From contig CAWJMD010000008.1 in the NCBI GenBank assembly GCA_963843835.1, positions 372,001 through 436,000 on the forward strand: a stretch of DNA of 64,000 bases, read 5' to 3'. Under the pieces are notes generated by a model. It was not told the origin of the DNA and did no database searches. It saw only the letters and a list, made by a program, of their open reading frames with translations. Shown here one piece after another: positions 25,530 through 33,672 of this stretch (its first letter is position 1; each line of letters begins with the position of its first letter). Made by a program: the position numbers and the translations under genes. The stretch comes from CAWJMD01 sp963843835. Its GTDB lineage: Bacteria; Actinomycetota; Actinomycetes; Actinomycetales; CAWJMD01.

Positions 25530-26565
25530 CCGGGCGCCCTACGAGGTCGGCGAGCCCGTCGGGGAGCGCCACGCGCGCCTGCCACCCGAGCTCGTCGGCG
25601 ATGCGTCGCGAGGACGCGGTGACGTGCCTGACGTCGCCGAGCCGGTACTCACCGGTCCTGACGGGCGTCGGGCCGCCGATCACGTCGGCCAGCGCGGAGG
25701 CCACCTCCCCGATGGTGGTCACGCGACCGGACCCCACGTTGTAGGCGCGCAGCGCCCCCTCGTCCGGCCCCGAGGCGGTCAGCGCGGTGACCACCGCGCG
25801 CGCCACGTCGTCGACGTGCACGAAATCGCGGCGCTGCCGCCCGTCCTCGAAGACCCTGGGTGCCCGTCGCGCCTCGAGCGCGGCACGGAACACCGCGGCC
25901 ACGCCTGCGTAGGGCGTGTCCCGGGGCATGCCCGGGCCGTAGACGTTGTGGAACCGCAGGGCCACCGCGCCGCCGCCGGTCTCGCGGGCCCAGGTCGCGC
26001 ACAGGTGCTCGCCGTGCACCTTCGTCGCGGCGTACACGTTGCGAGGGTCGAAGGGTGCGGTCTCGTCGACCAGCGCCGGGGTCAGCGTCCGCCCGCAGTC
26101 GGGGCACCCGGGGTCGAACCGGCCCTGCTCGAGGTCGGCCCGCCGCCGCGGTGCGGGCGCCACCCGGCCGTGCTCGGTGCAGTCGTACGCGCCCTCGCCG
26201 TAGACGACCATCGACGACGCCAGGACCAGCCGCCCGACCCCGGCCCGCCGCATCTGGCGAAGCAGCACCGCGGTGCCCAGGTCGTTGCTCGACACGTAGT
26301 CGTCCACGTCGTCGAGATCGACACCGAGCCCGACCTTGGCGGCCAGGTGGGCGACCGCGTCGACCCCGTCGAGGGCCCGGTCGACCGTCGGACGGTCGCG
26401 CACGTCCCCGTGCACGAGGTCTGCGTGCACCGTGGGGTGCGGGCCCGGCACGTGGACGTCAGGACGCAGGCTGTCGAGGACGACGACGTCGTGGCCCGCG
26501 TCGTTCAGCCGGCTGACGACCTGGGACCCGATGAAACCGGCTCCGCCGGTGACGAGGACGCGCAC
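25519..26565 (-). CDS. NAD-dependent epimerase/dehydratase (extended SDR) with cysteine insertion
   Basis: A 348-residue extended SDR enzyme. The NAD motif TGGAGFIG (6-13), D31 for ribose binding, catalytic S119 region (ASSMVVYG) and YxxxK (Y178, K182) are all present. Between the SSM strand and the YxxxK helix is an insertion with C129, C154 and C157 (YDCTE, then GCPDCG), a possible zinc ribbon not found in ordinary UDP-glucose 4-epimerases. It acts on a nucleotide sugar in the cytosol, and its substrate is unknown. Start GTG 26565 follows AGTGAGG. It lies convergent to the two-component system. Confidence 0.87.
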   Translation of the reverse strand: MRVLVTGGAGFIGSQVVSRLNDAGHDVVVLDSLRPDVHVPGPHPTVHADLVHGDVRDRPTVDRALDGVDAVAHLAAKVGLGVDLDDVDDYVSSNDLGTAVLLRQMRRAGVGRLVLASSMVVYGEGAYDCTEHGRVAPAPRRRADLEQGRFDPGCPDCGRTLTPALVDETAPFDPRNVYAATKVHGEHLCATWARETGGGAVALRFHNVYGPGMPRDTPYAGVAAVFRAALEARRAPRVFEDGRQRRDFVHVDDVARAVVTALTASGPDEGALRAYNVGSGRVTTIGEVASALADVIGGPTPVRTGEYRLGDVRHVTASSRRIADELGWQARVALPDGLADLVGRPVSR

Positions 26566-26604
26566 GGCCTCACTGTGCCACCGCCGGACCGTCACGGCGT
26601 GACA

Positions 26605-26635
26605 AGGCCCCTCGAGCTCATACCTCGAGGGGCCT
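26605..26635 (-). terminator. Strong hairpin, putative terminator of the upstream RNA
   Basis: Perfect 12-bp arms AGGCCCCTCGAG (26605-26616) and CTCGAGGGGCCT (26624-26635) enclose a 7-nt loop. On the minus strand it is followed by TTGTC, a weak T-tract. It lies 40 bp before the epimerase start, so it could end a separate RNA or attenuate read-through. Confidence 0.6.
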
Positions 26636-26809
26636 GGGACCTGTCTACGCCAGGGACGCGGCTCGGCGGGGGAGGCGCGCCGGGGACCATGCGCGCGTCG
26701 GGTCGGGTGCCGGGGAGAGGAGTTGTGCGTCGGGCCGGGAGCGCCTCTCGGCGCGGGGCCGCTCGAAGCGGCTTCAGGTGGAGCCCGGGGCTACCGCGGC
26801 CCGACGCAC
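26605..26809 (-). ncRNA. Candidate structured small RNA (unassigned)
   Basis: This 336-bp gap has no gene. On the minus strand a TAGGCT box (26814-26819) lies just upstream of a 13-bp closing stem, GTGCGTCGGGCCG (26809-26797) pairing with CGGCCCGACGCAC (26737-26725). Inside are three hairpins: AGCC/GGCT, GCCGCT/AGCGGC, and GCGCC/GGCGC closed by a GAGA loop of GNRA type, which supports the minus strand. C-rich single strands (CTCCTCTCCCC, CCTCCCCC) follow, complementary to Shine-Dalgarno-like G-rich sequence, then the terminator hairpin. Length about 205 nt. It lacks the conserved cores of SRP RNA and tmRNA. Confidence 0.45.
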
Positions 26810-26901
26810 GTCGAGCCTAACGTGACCTGCCGCGCCGGTGTTCCCTTTCGCCGAGCCTCCCGGGCGTGTCCCGCGACGGGCTGTGACGGCACTCACGCGC
26901 C

Positions 26902-27498
26902 TCAGTGCAGCTCGTCCGAGCGCCAGTGCCGCGCCGCCGTCTCGAGCTGTTCCGCGGTGCGGACCAGGCGCGCGGCGGAGTGCACGCCCGCGTGCTCGTC
27001 CTCGGCCGGGCCGTCCTCGGTCTGGCGCGTGAACGCGTCCTCCGGCTCGTGGGCCCGGCCGACGGCCACGATGCGGGCGAAGGCGGCCGCGCGCTCCAGC
27101 GCCACGGCGAAGTCGCCCTGGTAGACGCCGGTCAGCACCGCGTCCACGAGGTCCTTGACCTGCCCGGGACCCGGCGGGTCGGCCACGCCGGCAACGACCT
27201 CGAGGACCGGGGTCAGCCGGCGTCCGAGGTCGAACTCGCGGGAGGCCGAGGTGGGGTCACGGTGCACCCAGGCGCGCAGGGCGTAGAGGCGCCACAGGGC
27301 ACCGGCGAGCGACTCTGCGGGCGCGTCGGACCACAGATGGGCCAGCAGCTCGATGCCGTGCTCGTCGGTCAGCTCGACGAGGCGGCGGACGGTCTGCGGG
27401 TTGTCCTGCTCCCGTGCGCCCTGGACGAGCAGGCGGGCGGTGGCGTGGGCGGCCTGCTCGCGCTCGGCGGGGTCCATCCCACCGGGGCGCGTGTCCAT
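26902..27498 (-). CDS. Conserved-looking hypothetical helical protein
   Basis: A 198-residue protein (ATG 27498) predicted to be mostly alpha-helical, with no signal peptide, membrane helix or catalytic motif that I recognise. It is acidic, with blocks such as HLWSDAPAESLAGALWRLYALRAWVHRD and VYQGDFAVALERAAAFARIVAVGRAHEP suggesting tetratricopeptide-like or four-helix packing. GTG 27561 in the same frame would add a proline-rich extension, which I consider unlikely. The candidate RNA lies directly downstream. Confidence 0.65.
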   Translation of the reverse strand: MDTRPGGMDPAEREQAAHATARLLVQGAREQDNPQTVRRLVELTDEHGIELLAHLWSDAPAESLAGALWRLYALRAWVHRDPTSASREFDLGRRLTPVLEVVAGVADPPGPGQVKDLVDAVLTGVYQGDFAVALERAAAFARIVAVGRAHEPEDAFTRQTEDGPAEDEHAGVHSAARLVRTAEQLETAARHWRSDELH

Positions 27499-27588
27499 CG
27501 CCGCCGGCCCCAACAGCGTGGGGCGGCGTGGGCGGGGTGCCTCAGGACCAGGGGCCACCACACCATGGTGCCAGGCGCTGGGCGGCGG

Positions 27589-28014
27589 TCAGATCCTGAC
27601 GACGGGCGGGGGTGTCGTGAGCTTGGCCCGGGGGCACTGGTCCAGCGAGAGGCGGCCGAAGGACAGGGCCTCGTCGCACAGGGTCGCGACCGACCAGCCG
27701 TGCTCGGAGCCGAACTTGGTGACCGTGACGCGGTAAAGGGTGATCTCGTAGCGGCTGGGGGTGCCGTACGCGAGCTGGATGCTGCCGATCAGCTCGGCCC
27801 CGGTCGCGTTCGTGCTGCCGCTCCAGGGACGGTCGTAGCGGCTCCACAGGCTGGGCTTGGACTCCCAGAGCCCGCTGTTGCGCACGTCGCGCATCGCGAG
27901 CTCGACCAGGATCGCGCGCGCGGCGTCCTCGGGCACGATCGCCGCCGGACGGATGACCTCGGTGACGGTGCCCTCGCTGTACGCCTCGGACATGAGCAGT
28001 TCGGCGTCGTCCAC
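27589..28014 (-). CDS. Hypothetical protein
   Basis: A 141-residue protein with mixed alpha/beta character, no signal peptide and no membrane helix. It contains an aromatic and charged central block (LWESKPSLWSRYDRPWSGS) and a C-terminal strand-rich part (YEITLYRVTVTKFG) with two cysteines. The GTG 28014 start follows GCGAGGGA. I do not recognise a family. It is divergent from DUF3145 across 231 bp in which I see only its upstream region and a purine-rich ribosome-binding site for DUF3145. Confidence 0.6.
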   Translation of the reverse strand: MDDAELLMSEAYSEGTVTEVIRPAAIVPEDAARAILVELAMRDVRNSGLWESKPSLWSRYDRPWSGSTNATGAELIGSIQLAYGTPSRYEITLYRVTVTKFGSEHGWSVATLCDEALSFGRLSLDQCPRAKLTTPPPVVRI

Positions 28015-28245
28015 GGTTCCCTCGCCTGCCGTCGGGTGCGGGGCGGCATGCCCCGTGCGGGTGCATCGGCAGGGTCTCGCGTGCCCTTGAGCGTGCTGGA
28101 GGGCCTGTACTGGCGTGGTGGGTGGTGCGCAGGAGGCTGGTGAGGCAGACTGTGCCTCGCGAGCACGCCGCCGCACCGGGCGACGCCCGTGGTGAGCACC
28201 GAGGTCCGTGGGGAAGACGTACCTCAAGCCACCAGGGAGGTCGGT

Positions 28246-28749
28246 ATGTCTGGTTCCATCACGCGGGGCGTGGTGTTCGTGCACTCCGCGCCGCGCGCAC
28301 TGTGCCCTCACGTCGAGTGGGCCGCGGGCGGAGTCCTCGACGTCCGCGTCTCCATGGACTGGACGGCGCAGCCCGTAGCCCCCGGCATGTTCCGCGCCGA
28401 GCTGTCGTGGCAGGCGCCGGCCGGTACCGGTGCGCGCCTCACGTCGGCCCTGCGCGGCTGGGCGCACCTGCGCTACGAGGTCACCGAGGAGCCCAGCGCG
28501 GGCGTCGACGGCGGCCGCTGGAGCCACACCCCGGAGCTCGGCATCTTCCACGCCGTCACCGACGTCCACGGCAACGTCGTCGTCCCCGAGGACCGGATCC
28601 GGTCCGCCCTGGCCGTCGGAGCCGGCGACCCGTCCCGGCTGCAGCGCGAGATGGACCTGGCGCTGGGCCAGGCGTGGGACGACGAGCTGGAGCCGTTCCG
28701 GTACGCCGGCGACGGCGCCCCCGTCCGGTGGCTGCACCGCGTGGGGTGA
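28246..28749 (+). CDS. DUF3145 family protein
   Basis: A 167-residue protein of the actinobacterial DUF3145 family, opening with TRGVVFVHSAPRALCPHVEWA and containing DWTAQPVAPGMFRAEL and the C-terminal LDLALGQAWDDELEPFRYAG-type block. Function is unknown, but the family is commonly found near fatty-acid synthesis genes, as here, close to accD and fabF. ATG 28246 has a good AGGGAGG upstream and is preferred over an in-frame GTG at 28189. It ends 15 bp before repeat element B. Confidence 0.85.
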   Translation: MSGSITRGVVFVHSAPRALCPHVEWAAGGVLDVRVSMDWTAQPVAPGMFRAELSWQAPAGTGARLTSALRGWAHLRYEVTEEPSAGVDGGRWSHTPELGIFHAVTDVHGNVVVPEDRIRSALAVGAGDPSRLQREMDLALGQAWDDELEPFRYAGDGAPVRWLHRVG

Positions 28750-28763
28750 GCCGCGCTCCCCCT

Positions 28764-28829
28764 GCGTCCTCTGAGTGCAGATGGCTGCTATCCAGGGTCG
28801 CGTAGGGACGTTCTGCACTCAGAGGACGC
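28764..28829 (-). repeat. 64-bp inverted-repeat element, copy B (17-bp stem)
   Basis: Arms GCGTCCTCTGAGTGCAG (28764-28780) and its exact complement (28813-28829) form a perfect 17-bp stem, of which the inner-family 13-bp arms match copy A. The element fills the gap between two convergent genes and its right arm contains the stop codon (28819-28821) of the minus-strand gene, as copy A does for ccdA. It probably acts as a bidirectional terminator. Confidence 0.88.
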
Positions 28830-29454
28830 GGGCCGAGGGGTGCAGCAGGGGGACGAACCCGTGTCGCAGGGCCAACACCGAGGTCGGCGGCGTCAGCACG
28901 TGCACGGCTCCGACCGGGCGGGGCGTGGGGGAGTGCCAGCCGGCGAAGCCGAACCTGAGCGCGCGGTCGGCCAGGAGCAGGAGGGCGTCATCGCCGACGC
29001 CGACGACGGTGCCGGACGGCAGGTCCGCGGCGGGTGCGGGCCAGACGAGCCGGTCCGCCGCCCGCACCATCCCGCGACCGGGGCGCAGCCGCTCGCCGGC
29101 GAGCCGGCGGTCGAGCTCGGCGGCGCTCACCGGTGAGGAGGAGCCGCTCCCCGACGTCACGGCGCGCTGGTAGCCCAGGTGGTCGTCACGGCGACAGAAG
29201 CCGCACGGACGGTGTCCGGCGGCCAGGACGACGGCGTCGTCGAGGAAGAACACCGGGGTCCACCGCCCCGAACGTGCGAGCCCGACGCGCCGACCCCGGA
29301 GGTCGAGCACGCAGGCGATCCACAGGCGGCCTGCGTGGTGACGCACCATGTGCTCGTCGTCGTCCACGAGGCAGCCGCGGTTGCCGGTGAGCAGCCCTCG
29401 GTCGGGCACGGCGTGCAGGTCGCCCCACGGGTCGACGCGGTTGCGTCGCGCCAC
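28819..29454 (-). CDS. Hypothetical protein with HxxCxxC motif
   Basis: A 211-residue protein. The middle contains AAGHRPCGFCRRDDH (H81, C84, C87), a likely metal-binding site that vaguely recalls the Ada zinc module, although the other Ada cysteines are missing. The C-terminal half is hydrophobic but not clearly transmembrane (DDALLLLADRALRFGFAGWH). Start GTG 29454 with GGAG 7 nt upstream, 17 bp after the accD stop, so it is probably the last gene of the fatty-acid operon. Its C-terminal RVL codons and stop coincide with repeat element B. Confidence 0.7.
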   Translation of the reverse strand: MARRNRVDPWGDLHAVPDRGLLTGNRGCLVDDDEHMVRHHAGRLWIACVLDLRGRRVGLARSGRWTPVFFLDDAVVLAAGHRPCGFCRRDDHLGYQRAVTSGSGSSSPVSAAELDRRLAGERLRPGRGMVRAADRLVWPAPAADLPSGTVVGVGDDALLLLADRALRFGFAGWHSPTPRPVGAVHVLTPPTSVLALRHGFVPLLHPSARVL

Positions 29455-29470
29455 CGCGGGGCTCCGGCGA

Positions 29471-30928
29471 CTACAGCGGGATGTTGCCGTGGGCGCCCCG
29501 CCGCGCGGGAGCGTCGGCGATGGCACGTGCGAGGGCCGTGCGGGTCTCCTGGGGTGTGACCACCTCGTCGACCACGCCGATCTGGACGGCGCGGTCCAGC
29601 CCACCGGCCATGCGCTCGTGCTCGACGGCCAGCTCGGACTCGACCTGCGCCCTGGCGTCGTCGGGCACCTCGGCCAGCTTGCGGCGGTGCAGGATCCGCA
29701 CGGCGGCGACCGCGCCCATCACCGCGACCTCGGCGCCCGGCCACGCGAAGACACGGGTCGCCCCGAGCGAGCGCGAGTTCATCGCGATGTACGCGCCGCC
29801 GTAGGTCTTGCGCGTCACCAGGGTCACCCGCGGCACGGTCGCCTCGGCGAAGGCGTGCAGGAGCTTGGCGCCGCGGCGCACGACGCCGTCCCACTCCTGG
29901 CCGACGCCGGGCAGGTAGCCGGGGACGTCGACGAGGACGACAAGCGGCACGCCGAACGCGTCGCACATGCGCACGAAGCGCGCGGCCTTCTCGGCCGACG
30001 ACGAGTCCAGGCACCCGCCCAGTCGCAGCGGGTTGTTGGCGACGACGCCCACGGTGCGCCCACCCAGGCGCCCCAGGGCGGTGACGATGTTCGGCGCCCA
30101 CTTGGGGTGCAGCTCGATGGCGCCACCCGCCTCGGTCGAGCCGAGGGGGGCGTCGAGCAGCTCGTCGATGATCGGGTGGACGTCGTACGCCCGCTTGAAC
30201 GACTCCGGCATGTGGGCCGCGAGGTCGCGGTCCGGCAGGCCGGGGTCGATCTCGCCCTGGCCGCCGAGCAGCACCGTGATCGCGCGGGCGCGGTCGTAGG
30301 CGGCGTCGGTGGACTCGGTCACCACGTGCACGACGCCCGAGCGGCGGCCGTGCGGCTCGGGACCGCCGAGACGCAGGGCGTCGACGGCCTCGCCGGTGAC
30401 CGACCGGACCACGTCCGGGCCCGTGACGAAGATGCGGCCGTCGGGACCGAGGATGACGATGTCGGTGAGCGCCGGCCCGTAGGCGGCGCCACCGGCGGCG
30501 GGGCCGATCACGACCGAGATCTGCGGGATCTTGCCGGAGGCCCGGGTCATGATCGCGAAGACCTCGCCGACGGCGTGCAGCGACACGACGCCCTCACGCA
30601 GCCGGGCGCCGCCGGAGTGCCAGAGGCCGACCACGGGGACGCCGTCGGCCAGCGCACGCTCGTAGGCGACGAGGATGACCTTGCACCCGTCCACGCCCAT
30701 CGCGCCGCCCTGGATGGTGGCGTCGGAGGCGAAGGCGACGGCGGCCACCCCGTCGACCGTGCCGGCCGCGGCGAGCATGCCCGAGTCGTCCTGCTCGGTG
30801 AGGAGCTCGACGGTGCCGTCGTCGAAGAAGTGCTCGAGGCGCAGCAGGGGGTTGCGCGGGTCGGTCGCGGGGTCCACCGGCGTACGGCCGGCGGACACGG
30901 CCGCCGCACCCTGCCCGGCGGGACTCAT
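29471..30928 (-). CDS. accD: Acyl-CoA carboxylase beta (carboxyltransferase) subunit
   Basis: A 485-residue carboxyltransferase with the two crotonase-fold halves of the AccD/PccB family. Visible are the oxyanion-hole stretches GGAMGVDG and IGPAAGGAAYGPAL in the N-half, and VDVPGYLPGVGQEWDG and RKTYGGAYIAMNSRSLGA in the C-half. It makes malonyl-CoA (or methylmalonyl-CoA) with a biotinylated alpha subunit encoded elsewhere. It overlaps fabF by ATGA and closes the FAS operon, like AccD6 in mycobacteria. There is no zinc-ribbon domain, as is normal for this subfamily. Confidence 0.93.
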   Translation of the reverse strand: MSPAGQGAAAVSAGRTPVDPATDPRNPLLRLEHFFDDGTVELLTEQDDSGMLAAAGTVDGVAAVAFASDATIQGGAMGVDGCKVILVAYERALADGVPVVGLWHSGGARLREGVVSLHAVGEVFAIMTRASGKIPQISVVIGPAAGGAAYGPALTDIVILGPDGRIFVTGPDVVRSVTGEAVDALRLGGPEPHGRRSGVVHVVTESTDAAYDRARAITVLLGGQGEIDPGLPDRDLAAHMPESFKRAYDVHPIIDELLDAPLGSTEAGGAIELHPKWAPNIVTALGRLGGRTVGVVANNPLRLGGCLDSSSAEKAARFVRMCDAFGVPLVVLVDVPGYLPGVGQEWDGVVRRGAKLLHAFAEATVPRVTLVTRKTYGGAYIAMNSRSLGATRVFAWPGAEVAVMGAVAAVRILHRRKLAEVPDDARAQVESELAVEHERMAGGLDRAVQIGVVDEVVTPQETRTALARAIADAPARRGAHGNIPL

Positions 30929-32175
30929 CGGACGCTCCGGAACGCGACGGCCACGTTGTGCCCGCCGAAGCCGAACGAGTTGTTCAGCGCGACACCCGGC
31001 CCGATGTCGCGCGGCTTGTCGGAGACGACGTCGAGGGTGATGGCGGGGTCCTTGTCGGTGATGTTGGTGGTGGGCGGCGCCTGGCCGTGGTGCAGCGCGA
31101 GGATCGACAGGATCCCCTCGACGGCGCCGGCGGCACCGAGCAGGTGGCCGGTCATCGACTTCGTCGCGGAGACGGCGACCCGGTCGACGTGCTCGCCGAG
31201 CACAGCCGAGATCGCTGCGGACTCCGCGATGTCGCCGGCCGGAGTGGACGTGGCGTGGGCATTGATGTGCACGAGCTCATCGAGGCCGATGCCGCCCTTC
31301 TCGAGCGCCGAGCGCATCGCCCGGGTCGCCCCCAGGCCCTCCGGGTCGGGGGCGGCGATGTGGTGGGCGTCCGAGGTCAGGCCGGCGGACACCAGCTCCG
31401 CGTAGATCCGGGCGCCGCGAGCCTCCGCGTGCTCGGCCGACTCCAGCACGACCACGCCGGCGCCCTCGCCGAGCACGAAGCCGTCGCGGCTCGTGTCGTA
31501 CGGGCGCGAGGCCGTCTCGGGGCTGTCGTTGCGGGTCGACAGGGCGCGCATCGAGGCGAACCCGGCGATCGGCAGCGGGTGGATGGCCGCCTCGGTCCCG
31601 CCGGCCATCACGACGTCGGCGCGGCCGGTGCGGATCATGTCGAGCGCGTACGCCATGGCCTCGGCGCCGGACGCGCACGCCGACACGGGGGAGTGGGCGC
31701 CGGCACGGGCACCGAACTCGATGGCCAGGGCACCGGCGGCACCGTTGGGCATGAGCATCGGCACGGTCATCGGCAGGACGCGGCGCGGGCCCGACTCCTT
31801 GAGCACGTCGTAGGCGTCGAGGAGCGTCCACACGCCGCCGATGCCGGTGGCGATGACCATGCCGAGCCGCAGCGGGTCGACGTCCGGGCTGCCGGCGTCG
31901 GCCCAGGCCTCGCGGCCGGCGACCATCGCGTACTGGCCCGAGGGGTCGAGCTTCTTGGCCTCGTGGCGTGGCATCACGTCGGCCGTGGGCACCTCGAGCC
32001 GGCACGCGAAGTGCACGGACAGGTCGTAGCGCTCGAGCCACTCCGCAGGGAGCGCCTTCGCGCCCGACCGGCCGGCCAGGGCCGCCTCCCAGGTGCTGGG
32101 CACGTCCCCGCCCAGAGGGGTGGTCGCCCCCATTCCGGTGACGACGACGCGACGGTCGGTGGACGGGCTGCTCAT
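30925..32175 (-). CDS. fabF: Beta-ketoacyl-ACP synthase II
   Basis: A 416-residue condensing enzyme of the FabF/KasA type with the Cys-His-His triad: C167 in VSACASGAEA, a histidine in NAHATSTPAGD and another in KSMTGHLLGAAG. It extends acyl-ACP by two carbons using malonyl-ACP in type II fatty-acid synthesis. ATG 32175 follows CTGGAGG. It lies between acpP and accD and overlaps accD by 4 bp, so it is part of one polycistronic unit that starts at fabD. Confidence 0.94.
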   Translation of the reverse strand: MSSPSTDRRVVVTGMGATTPLGGDVPSTWEAALAGRSGAKALPAEWLERYDLSVHFACRLEVPTADVMPRHEAKKLDPSGQYAMVAGREAWADAGSPDVDPLRLGMVIATGIGGVWTLLDAYDVLKESGPRRVLPMTVPMLMPNGAAGALAIEFGARAGAHSPVSACASGAEAMAYALDMIRTGRADVVMAGGTEAAIHPLPIAGFASMRALSTRNDSPETASRPYDTSRDGFVLGEGAGVVVLESAEHAEARGARIYAELVSAGLTSDAHHIAAPDPEGLGATRAMRSALEKGGIGLDELVHINAHATSTPAGDIAESAAISAVLGEHVDRVAVSATKSMTGHLLGAAGAVEGILSILALHHGQAPPTTNITDKDPAITLDVVSDKPRDIGPGVALNNSFGFGGHNVAVAFRSVR

Positions 32176-32302
32176 CGCGGTGGCCTCCAGGTGCCGGGGT
32201 GGTGCGGGTGACCCGACCGGCCGGTGGGCCGGCGGGTCACCCGGTTGGTGCTGGGTACAGCGGGTGGTGCGGGTGGTGCGGGTGGTGCAAGAGCCTGTGT
32301 GG

Positions 32303-32551
32303 TCAGCCCTGCGCCTGCTGGACGTAGGCGACGACGTCGCGGACGGTCGAGAGGTTCTTGATGTCCTCGTCCGGGATCTTCACGCCGAACTTGTCCTCGG
32401 CCTGCACGACGATCGAGGTCATCGACAGCGAGTCGATGTCGAGGTCCTCGGTGAAGGACTTGTCGAGCTCGACGGACTCGGTCGGCAGACCGGTCTCCTC
32501 GTTGACCAGCTCGGCGATGCCCTGGAGGATCTCCTGCTCGCTCTGCGCCAT
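32303..32551 (-). CDS. acpP: Acyl carrier protein
   Basis: An 82-residue acidic four-helix protein with the phosphopantetheine attachment serine S41 in the DSL motif (LDIDSLSMTSIV). It carries growing acyl chains among the FabD, FabH and FabF enzymes encoded on either side. The start follows a strong AGAAGGAG box. About 120 bp lie on each side; the downstream gap contains GCGGGTGGT in three tandem copies (about 32259-32288), which I regard as low-complexity sequence. Confidence 0.95.
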   Translation of the reverse strand: MAQSEQEILQGIAELVNEETGLPTESVELDKSFTEDLDIDSLSMTSIVVQAEDKFGVKIPDEDIKNLSTVRDVVAYVQQAQG

Positions 32552-32670
32552 GGTTGGAACTCCTTCTGCTGTCGGTGTCCTCGGTGAGAACCCTGCGTGG
32601 TGACTACTCGGTGGACGATCGGACGGTGGTGCGTCCCGCCGGGGCGGGAGTCAGTGGGGCGGTCGCGACC

Positions 32671-33672
32671 CTAGGGCAGCTCGACCACCTGGGCGGCGTA
32701 CGCGAGGCCGGCGCCGAACCCGATCAGCAGGGCGAGGCCTCCGTGCGGCGCGCTGCCGTCGGCGAGCATGCGGTGCATCGCGAGCGGGATCGACGCCGCC
32801 GAGGTGTTGCCGGTCTCGGCGATGTCGCGGGCGACCGGCACGTGCTCGGGCAGACCGAGCTGCTTGACCATCGCGTCGATGATGCGGACGTTGGCCTGGT
32901 GGGGGATGAACGCCGCCAGGTCGTCCGGCGTGATGCCCGCCGCCTCGATGGCCTTGCGGGCCACCGGCGCCATCTGCCAGACCGCCCAGCGGAAGACGCT
33001 CTGTCCCGCCATGCGCAGGGTGGGCCACTCGAGCTCAGGGTCGTCGCGCAGCTGGTCCCACGACTGGTTCTGGGTGATGACGTCCCACATGTTGCCGTCG
33101 CTGCCCCAGAGCGTGGGGCCGATGCCCGGGGTGTCGGACGCGCTGACGACGACGGCGCCCGCGCCGTCGCCGAAGATGAACGCGCTGGAGCGGTCGCGGG
33201 GGTCGGTGATCTCCGAGAGCTTCTCCACGCCGATGACGAGCACGTGGCGGGCCGAGCCACCGCGGACCATGTCGCTGGCCAGGCCGACGCCGTGGCAGAA
33301 GCCCGCGCAGGCCGCTGAGATGTCGAACGCGGCGGCCGGGGTGGCGCCGAGCCGGTGGGCGACCAGTGGTGCGGCAGCGGGGGTCTGGTACAGGTGCGTC
33401 ACGGTCGCGACGAGGACGACGTCGATGTCGGCCCCGGTCAGCCCGGCGTTCGCGATCGCCTCGGCACCGGCGGCCTCGCCCATGTCGACGACGGTCTGGC
33501 CGGGCGCGGCCCAGCGACGCGTCACGATACCGGAGCGCTCGCGGATCCACTCGTCGGAGGAGTCGATGTACTGGCAGATCTCCTCGTTGGTGACGACGCG
33601 CTCGGGGCGGTAGGCGCCGACGCCGGTCAGCCGGGCGTGAGCAGCGCCCGTGGGCGTGACGAGGCCGGTCAT
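32671..33672 (-). CDS. fabH: Beta-ketoacyl-ACP synthase III
   Basis: A 333-residue KAS III with the triad C122 (ISAACAGFCHG), H258 (IPHQANVRI) and N289 (ETGNTSAASIP). It starts fatty-acid chains by condensing acetyl- or branched acyl-CoA with malonyl-ACP. The ATG overlaps the fabD stop as ATGA, so the two are translationally coupled. Actinobacterial FabH often accepts branched primers; specificity cannot be read from sequence. Confidence 0.94.
   Translation of the reverse strand: MTGLVTPTGAAHARLTGVGAYRPERVVTNEEICQYIDSSDEWIRERSGIVTRRWAAPGQTVVDMGEAAGAEAIANAGLTGADIDVVLVATVTHLYQTPAAAPLVAHRLGATPAAAFDISAACAGFCHGVGLASDMVRGGSARHVLVIGVEKLSEITDPRDRSSAFIFGDGAGAVVVSASDTPGIGPTLWGSDGNMWDVITQNQSWDQLRDDPELEWPTLRMAGQSVFRWAVWQMAPVARKAIEAAGITPDDLAAFIPHQANVRIIDAMVKQLGLPEHVPVARDIAETGNTSAASIPLAMHRMLADGSAPHGGLALLIGFGAGLAYAAQVVELP

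Noticed and set aside
26605..26819. SRP RNA, tmRNA or 6S RNA in the 336-bp gap
   Set aside because: The conserved SRP tetraloop and asymmetric-loop sequence, the tmRNA tag frame and tRNA-like domain, and the long 6S rod with central bubble are not visible; kept as an unassigned RNA.
32259..32288. Tandem GCGGGTGGT repeats downstream of acpP as a regulatory array
   Set aside because: Three short G-rich copies with no symmetry are best explained as low complexity in a GC-rich genome.
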